Assembly (NCBI RefSeq): GCF_003597395.2 | Contig: NC_133774.1 | Location: 42,832,130 to 42,896,129, forward strand | Direction: 5' to 3' | Source: Chelonoidis abingdonii | Taxonomy: Eukaryota > Chordata > Testudines > Testudinidae | Length of the DNA: 64,000 nucleotides | Part shown: positions 57,939-64,000 of the stretch, piece after piece | Layout of the letters: each line of letters opens with the position of its first letter | Position numbering within the stretch: position 1 is the stretch's first letter | Made by a program: the position numbers and the translations under genes | The notes under the pieces: model-generated | Told to the model about the DNA's origin: nothing | What the model saw: only the letters and a program-made list of their open reading frames with translations | Database searches by the model: none

Positions 57939-58512
57939 TGATCACATTTCAGTTCCACTATGGATCTGACTCTAAAAACCCTCACCCATGACAGCAGTCC
58001 TTAGAGTGATTACTCCCATTTATTTTGAATGGGACTATAGTATTAACATGTATAAGGACTACTCACAGGAGTTAGGGTGTGCAGGATTCGGTCCTAAATG
58101 CTTTCTCCCAACTGTGACACACTTTCATTTTTTCCATTGAATTCCATTGAGCTCATTTGTTGTCCAGTTTATAAACCTGCATTCTAGTTGATCTTTATTG
58201 GTTCAGCAGTGCTAACAAGAGAAAATGGGTAGCAAAACTTACTTTGGTCACCAGCGTAAGCAGTTGGGACTCTGAATATACACAGAGATTGAGTAAGAAG
58301 ATGCCATTTGTACAGATACTTTTCAGAGTACAACCATATTTAAAGTCTAAGACAAAAAGCATTATAGTCATTCTCTCTGTACATAATCTAGACTTCTGCA
58401 CAAGAAAAAAAATAGGTAGGTCTGTTAGAATTTTTTAGGAGGAGGAAGTAACTCGTGCATAAACCATGTTTGTTCTAGTTGCTAAATGTGTTCCTTAACC
58501 CATTCGCTCACT

Positions 58513-58774
58513 CAGGGGCAGCTCTAGCTATTTTGCCGCCCCAGGCATAAGAGGCAGGCTACCTTCGGCGGCTTGCCTGCGGGAGGTTCCCGGTCCCGCA
58601 GATTCGGCAGCAAGCCTGCACGAGGTCAGCAAAAACCGCGGGACCAGCGGACCCTTCGCAGGCATGCTGCCGAAGGTAACCTGCCTGCCACCCTTGCAGC
58701 GACCGGCAGAGCGCCCCCTGTGGCTTGCCGCCCCAGGCACGCGCTTGGCATGCTGGTTCCTGGAGCCGCCCCTG
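58513..58774. mobile_element. hAT MITE, 262 bp, GC-rich foldback
   Basis: Ends caggggcagctctag and ctggagccgcccctg, inverted. Flanks cgctcact (58505-58512) and ctctcact (58775-58782) match at 7 of 8 positions. The interior folds back on itself (cttcggcggcttgcctgcgg / gcaggcatgctgccgaag). Same broad family as the nested copy at 27298. Confidence 0.85.
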
Positions 58775-58782
58775 CTCTCACT

Positions 58783-60756
58783 CTCCAACTTCTATTTTTT
58801 TTTTTTAAACTTTTACCTAGGACTGATATTATAGTAGATTACTTGGCCTACATTTGCTCATGTCTCGTGTCAAAGTCCGTCTCTTTGATTTTCAGTGATT
58901 ATGCAGTAACGCTCAATTCTGCTTTCCTTAAATAGAATTAATAAATAATTAATTCTATTTGCTATTTTCCCCAATGTTTTCAGGGGGAAAATATTTTCCT
59001 CAATGTTATTATGTTGTTTATAAAGGGTAAAGGTGCAGCAAACTTTTTTTTTCTTTGACATTTTGTTCAGGAACAATTTTAGGAAAAGTTTACTTTTCCC
59101 AAAAGCATTAGTACTGGTATACTGAAGTATTTCTGGCCCTGAAAGGTTGTGAGATATTAGACTAGAAAGCATGGGATCAATCTGTTGCTAAATATTAACT
59201 TTATAAAAAATTTCAGTAGTCCACAAAATTTAAAATTAGTGGCCACTGGCCAATTCAGGATTTGGCCCTTTAACTTTTATTTCAATATTGTGGGACTGTT
59301 GAGAAGTTATATAAAGTAAACAATCAATACCAAAAGAAAATGTTAAAAAATATATTAGGTGACTCATGCTTTAAAATCATCCTTTCTAATTACAATCTTG
59401 TGCTTTTTCCTTTACTTGAGTTCTGCTATAATTGTAATGGTCAATCTCTTAGAACCCAGTAATGCTGGGAAATTATTGCTATATTCTTTTCAAAGATGTG
59501 TAGTTGCTCTAAGATGGTATAAATAATTGATTTGTGACTCCAGGAACTTTTAAAATGGTATCAACTATAAACAGCTTAGAACTGAAGCAAGAAGAGAGGG
59601 AAAGCAAGATGGTAATTAGAAAGATGTGATTTTAAGGTCTGATACCTTGCATCTCCAGGGTCCCCGTTTTTTTATGAAACACATCATATTTTTCTAGCCC
59701 TGGTAGTTCATAAGATATCAAAACTTAAGTTTGACACTGGTTCCTCATGTAAGAGTGCTTTTTGGCATTGGGCCAGTATTTTATATACCAAACCATGCAC
59801 CTCAGATGACTGAAATTTCCAATTTGTATTTAATTTGGAGCTGACAGGTATTCTGATATAGATCTCCAGCATCTGAGGCATTTCAGCAGTCATATTTTGT
59901 TCTATTCATGTTCTTCTACTGCCCTCATCTTGAAGAGTTTTTTTAATTATTATTTTTATTTTGTGTCAGCTGTGCTGTGTGCGTTTGTTAATAAAGGCCA
60001 GGCTAAAGAAGTGCACCTTACGCCTGGAATGGAACTTAATTGAAATGAAACTCTGAGTGATTCATGAAGCCCCAGAAATTGTTGAACATACTTTAATTTT
60101 ACCCAATATTCTCTGACAATTAAAAATACATACAAACTGGCCTAATTCACTTTCAGCTGTCCTTCAACATCTTGCAAGTTAACCCATAGTCATCACAGAG
60201 CCATCATACCACTGATTTTCTTAATAATAGACTAACAGATAGAGCATACTACCAGCAAACTCAACATCAGAAAATAGGTAATAAGTCTATTATTACAGAA
60301 ATTGGTTCTTTATAATTTAAACTGGACTAGCTTCTAAGGAAATCACCTACTGAATCACAGAAATCTAAAAACACGAAGTTGGGGGAGTTTAACTACCAAG
60401 ATATCTGTCGGACAAAAATATACGGCTATATTTGCAACAGAAAGAAGTTCCTAAATTAAACAAAAGACAAATTATTATCCAAAATATAGAACAATAGGGT
60501 GGATTGGAAACAGCAACATTGAGCTACTTAAGTAAGAGAGTAACTTCCCCAAATCTCATATCCACATACTATGGCAAAGTGAGAAATCAGGGACTTGAAT
60601 CCACTAGGTTGAGAGCCTCTTAAGCATATTGGCTTCTAAGGTAGTTGAGAACACTTGGCAAGGCACAGGAGGCAGTTAGCGCTTAGCACCTTGCAAGCTC
60701 AGACCATAATGAAGAAAGGTCCAATAGAAGGCATTATTAAGACCCACTAATGTGGA
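58783..60756. other. Intron without recognisable features
   Basis: AT-rich; a T-run at 58795-58806 adjoins the MITE. No exon of ADAMTS6 (zinc-binding HExxH region expected upstream) was seen here or elsewhere to the right edge. Confidence 0.45.
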
Positions 60757-63700
60757 AGAGGGGGAAATGTTACTTACCTGTTAATTCTTCCTTTGAGATG
60801 TTCTACAGAGACAGAACACTAAGACTATGATGGTGTCATACCCTCCATAATAAGGGTCTAGCCACATCAGCCTTCAGTTGAATATTTCTAAAGTAGTTCC
60901 AAAGAAAAAAATTAGACTAACACTATTCAGTAACCACTAACAAATAACTTAAACTGTAGCAATCTGAGTATTGATTTATGACTCTGCACTGAAACTCTCA
61001 GCAATGAGATAGAAACTAAAATTTTGCAGGATGGGGGCCCGGACTGATACAGAGGATCTCAAAAAAGAACATTAGCAGCTAAGAAAATTTCTACCTTTTC
61101 TCTTAGTATGTTCCATACTAATCCAGATATCAAAACCTCCCAAAGCTGTTAATTTTTGTATAGATCGGATTATCACTCATTTTTGCCTGCAATACTCTCC
61201 TGAAAAGGCCACAACTGTAAACCTTTTCTGTACTGTTTGACAAAGATGTGGGCAGAAACCCAGGAGAAAAAATTGCAACTCCCTATTAAAAAAGTTCCTT
61301 CTTTCTGCCTATGGAGAGCCTAGTAAATAGGTATTGTGACCTTTAAAGATCTGATGTCTCCTTTTCTCATCTAACATAAGTCTCTCTGATCAGTTCCTTA
61401 ATCCATCTACACATGGTGGATTTGGAGGCCACTTGACCTTTAAATCCTGGTATAGGATGAATGATCTTTGAGACTTTGGCCAAAACTGTGGCATCCTTTT
61501 TAAGAAAGTCTGTAAGGCCCTATGGACATCCAAGTAATGCAGTCTTTCCTCTTTAGGAACCTTAGGGTTGGGGCTGAAAGTGGGTAGGATGGATTCCCTG
61601 TTCAGGTGAAAGGCCAGCAAGTCTTGGGCTTGAATTACAGCAGAGCACCCAACAATACTCTTATTCTGGTGAAAAATCATATACTATTGCTTGAATATAA
61701 GGCCCTGCTCTCCTATTGCTAAACATACATTGCTACTAAAAATAAGAACAGTACTTAAGCATAATAATTATTGGGAAATCCTTCTCCAATATTCAAAAAG
61801 GAGGAACCATAAAAACATTCATCACCAGTTTCAAATGCCATTCAGAAACCAGGGAATAAACTACTAGTCTTACCTTATTTGCTGCCTGCAGAAACCTGGC
61901 CACAATATTGGGGTAGCAGCCTATTGAGACCATTCCATTAAAGCTCTGAAATCCACAATAGTTACTGTAATGAAACTTAAACTCTAATGATAATGACACT
62001 CATGCCAAAGACTAGACCAGTTGTAGGAAATTCACTTATGACTGGTACCATGGCTTTGAATGGCAACATCTTCACTTTTCCATATAAAGTTCTCCAATCC
62101 TAGAGCATGGCTTTGAATCTGATGGCTTCCTTGATTGCAGAGATCACTTTTTGTGAAGAAACCACAGAATTAACAGGAGCCAGTGAAGGTGTGAACCATG
62201 GGGGTGGGGAGAACATAGATATGTTCACCAGTCCAGGTATCACAGATTCCTCAGCCAGTCTGGAGCTATGAATGTGAAGACTCCTCTTGATCTGGCAACC
62301 TTCTACATCACTCTAAGCAGAATGGGAAGGAAGAAAAGGTGTAGTAGACTGACAGTCTAGGGAGTTAATAGGACATCTATTTTGCTCCACCTCTTTGTAC
62401 CTGCTGAAATATTTTGGGACTTCTCTGCTTTTCCTGAATGCCATAAGAACCATCTGAGGTCTGTCCCACTTTTCACATACACAGACAAAGACCTGGAGTG
62501 GGGATGGTTACCTCATATTTTCCTTGAGTATTTATTTTTCTCAGTGTGGACTGATGACAGAATGATAGAACTTTTCAGCCAAAGATATCAGTAGGTCTGC
62601 TTCCCTGGAAATTCATTGACTTTTTGTGCCTCCTTGGTGACTGATGCATATTATGCATGTTATGGCATTGTGTAATTGAATTCTTATTGCTGAGATTTTT
62701 TTTAGCTTTTCTTGGAAGTGCAACAAAGCAAGCCTCACCACCTTGGCCTGCAGCTTGTTTATAGACCCCTTCCTTTTAACCACTGACCACCTGAAATGGA
62801 TTTCCTAAATAGGACCCCCCACGCATCCATGATCAAAATTTCCTTCCCACTAGCAAGTCCAGAGGATATCCTTCTTGCAGTTTTCCTCTGATAGACATCA
62901 CCAAAGAAAGACTTGGACAACTTGTGCAATATTAAAACGTTTGAGGGAATCTACCTATTCCACTTCAGTGCAAGGGGATGATGTGCTGAAGAGAGTATAG
63001 GTAATAGCATACACAGAGCACTTCTCCCAGGTTCACTGCCACCAGTTCAAGAGTCTCCAAGCAATAACACACTCTGTCTATGACTTGACTATATACCTTG
63101 GTTATTGTATCCTGCATAAGAAATATCTACGTAAAACGCTGTTGAAAGTTGCTCCCAGATACAAAGTCTCTTGTGTGGGATTGACGGAACACTTCTTGTT
63201 TATCACTAATCCATGACTTTCCAGTAACCACTGAACAACTCCACCACAAGTGGGATGAAGCTTCTGACACAATTTGTCCAGATATGGGATGATGCATATA
63301 ACCTTTCTTCTGAGGGCTACAGGGGTATTAAAGGTGATGGTCCAGGACAGCAAATTGCAGATACATCTTCTAATAAGACTGCAGGAACAGCACATATGGA
63401 TACATATTCTGGAGATTCGTGAAGTGTAGGAGTTTGGGCTCACTTTTTAAATAACTGCCTTTAATGACATCATTCTGAAACTCAAGATCCTGAGGAAGAT
63501 GACAACTCTTTTCAAGAGCACGACTGGATGACAATTTCCCATTGATATGGAGACAGTGAAATAGATGGAATAGACTTTTGGGGCCTTCTGATCTCTCCGA
63601 CTAAGGTGATGGCCTATATGTTTAGGAGATTGTTTAGGTTAGAGTCTCCTGAGCACCTTATCAGTTGGTCAATGTGTCACAGGCAATAGGATGAAGCAGT

Positions 63701-64000
63701 TGCCAAAAGATCTCACACTGAACTCACTTGCATATCTGTGTGTGTGTCTAGGACTCATTGATACGATGCTGCTTGGGCTCAGGTCTGAAAGAGTTTCTCC
63801 TGCCTTCCCCTCATTCTGATCCTCTGCACTCAGACCCCTGATTCTCAGACTGACAGTTTAAAGTTTGAAGGGATTCCTGATATTTGTTACTTCTTCTTTG
63901 CTAGTGAAAGGGACTAATCCAGTTAAGTCTGCCTTCCTATTGAACTGGTTTTGTTCCCTAGGTGATAAAGTCTTGGTCTCTCTGGATCTGCTCCTGTTGC
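60757..64000 (-). mobile_element. Second DIRS-like retrotransposon, truncated by window edge
   Basis: Minus-strand relics in DIRS order. A recombinase segment at 61390-61680 reads HYLDVHRALQTFLKRMPQFW. A reverse transcriptase/RNase H segment at 63102-63443 reads VICIIPYLDKLCQ, GLVINKKCSVNPTQETLYLG and ATFNSV. The catalytic YLDD box is YLDK here (63273-63284), so this copy is inactive at a key residue besides its frameshifts. The 5' part lies beyond 64000. It differs in sequence from the 12.8-kb copy and seems to belong to another DIRS subfamily. Confidence 0.6.

Overview
Vertebrate genomic DNA, most probably from a turtle. The evidence for Testudines is the repeat content: a tRNA-derived SINE with a CR1-like tail (tortoise Pol III/SINE or CryI type), CR1 3' ends, Penelope-like elements with the 3' tails seen in turtles, decayed DIRS-type retrotransposons, and many hAT and PIF/Harbinger-like miniature elements. 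Nothing is prokaryotic: there are no operons, and coding sequence occurs only as short exons with GT-AG borders.

The only host gene I can support is ADAMTS6 (secreted zinc metalloprotease of the extracellular matrix), read on the minus strand. Five consecutive internal exons lie at 52333-52474, 38374-38481, 31513-31658, 29633-29696 and 1052-1154. Phases join exactly (142+108+146+64+103 = 563 nt) and encode the disintegrin-like domain, the first thrombospondin type-1 repeat and the start of the Cys-rich domain. The window begins and ends inside introns, so promoter, signal peptide, protease domain and C-terminal repeats are outside it.

Layout. The 28.5-kb intron between 29632 and 1155 is a repeat graveyard. 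It holds a PIF/Harbinger-like element nested in a MITE (3.3-4.9 kb), CR1 and LINE relics, a CpG-rich LTR-like unit with about 27 copies of a 44-nt minisatellite (10.5-12.5 kb), a DIRS-like retrotransposon with recognisable reverse transcriptase and tyrosine recombinase (12.8-17.75 kb), LTR-like units, an internally deleted gypsy-like element (19.3-23.1 kb), an L2-type LINE 3' end joined to a Penelope-like element with an almost open GIY-YIG reading frame (23.2-24.9 kb), and a palindromic hAT element with about 0.8-kb inverted arms (26.9-28.8 kb). The 1.8-, 6.7- and 13.9-kb introns are much poorer in repeats and mostly AT-rich unique sequence with scattered MITEs. Upstream of the first exon (52.5-64 kb) lie further MITEs, a CR1-type RT relic and a second, more decayed DIRS element running off the right edge.

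All repeat assignments rest on motifs, terminal inverted repeats, target-site duplications and recall of family hallmarks; no database search was possible. The most distinctive features are the promoter-bearing minisatellite unit, the palindromic hAT, the Penelope copies with inverted 5' junctions and a hammerhead-like 3' motif, and several datable nested insertions.
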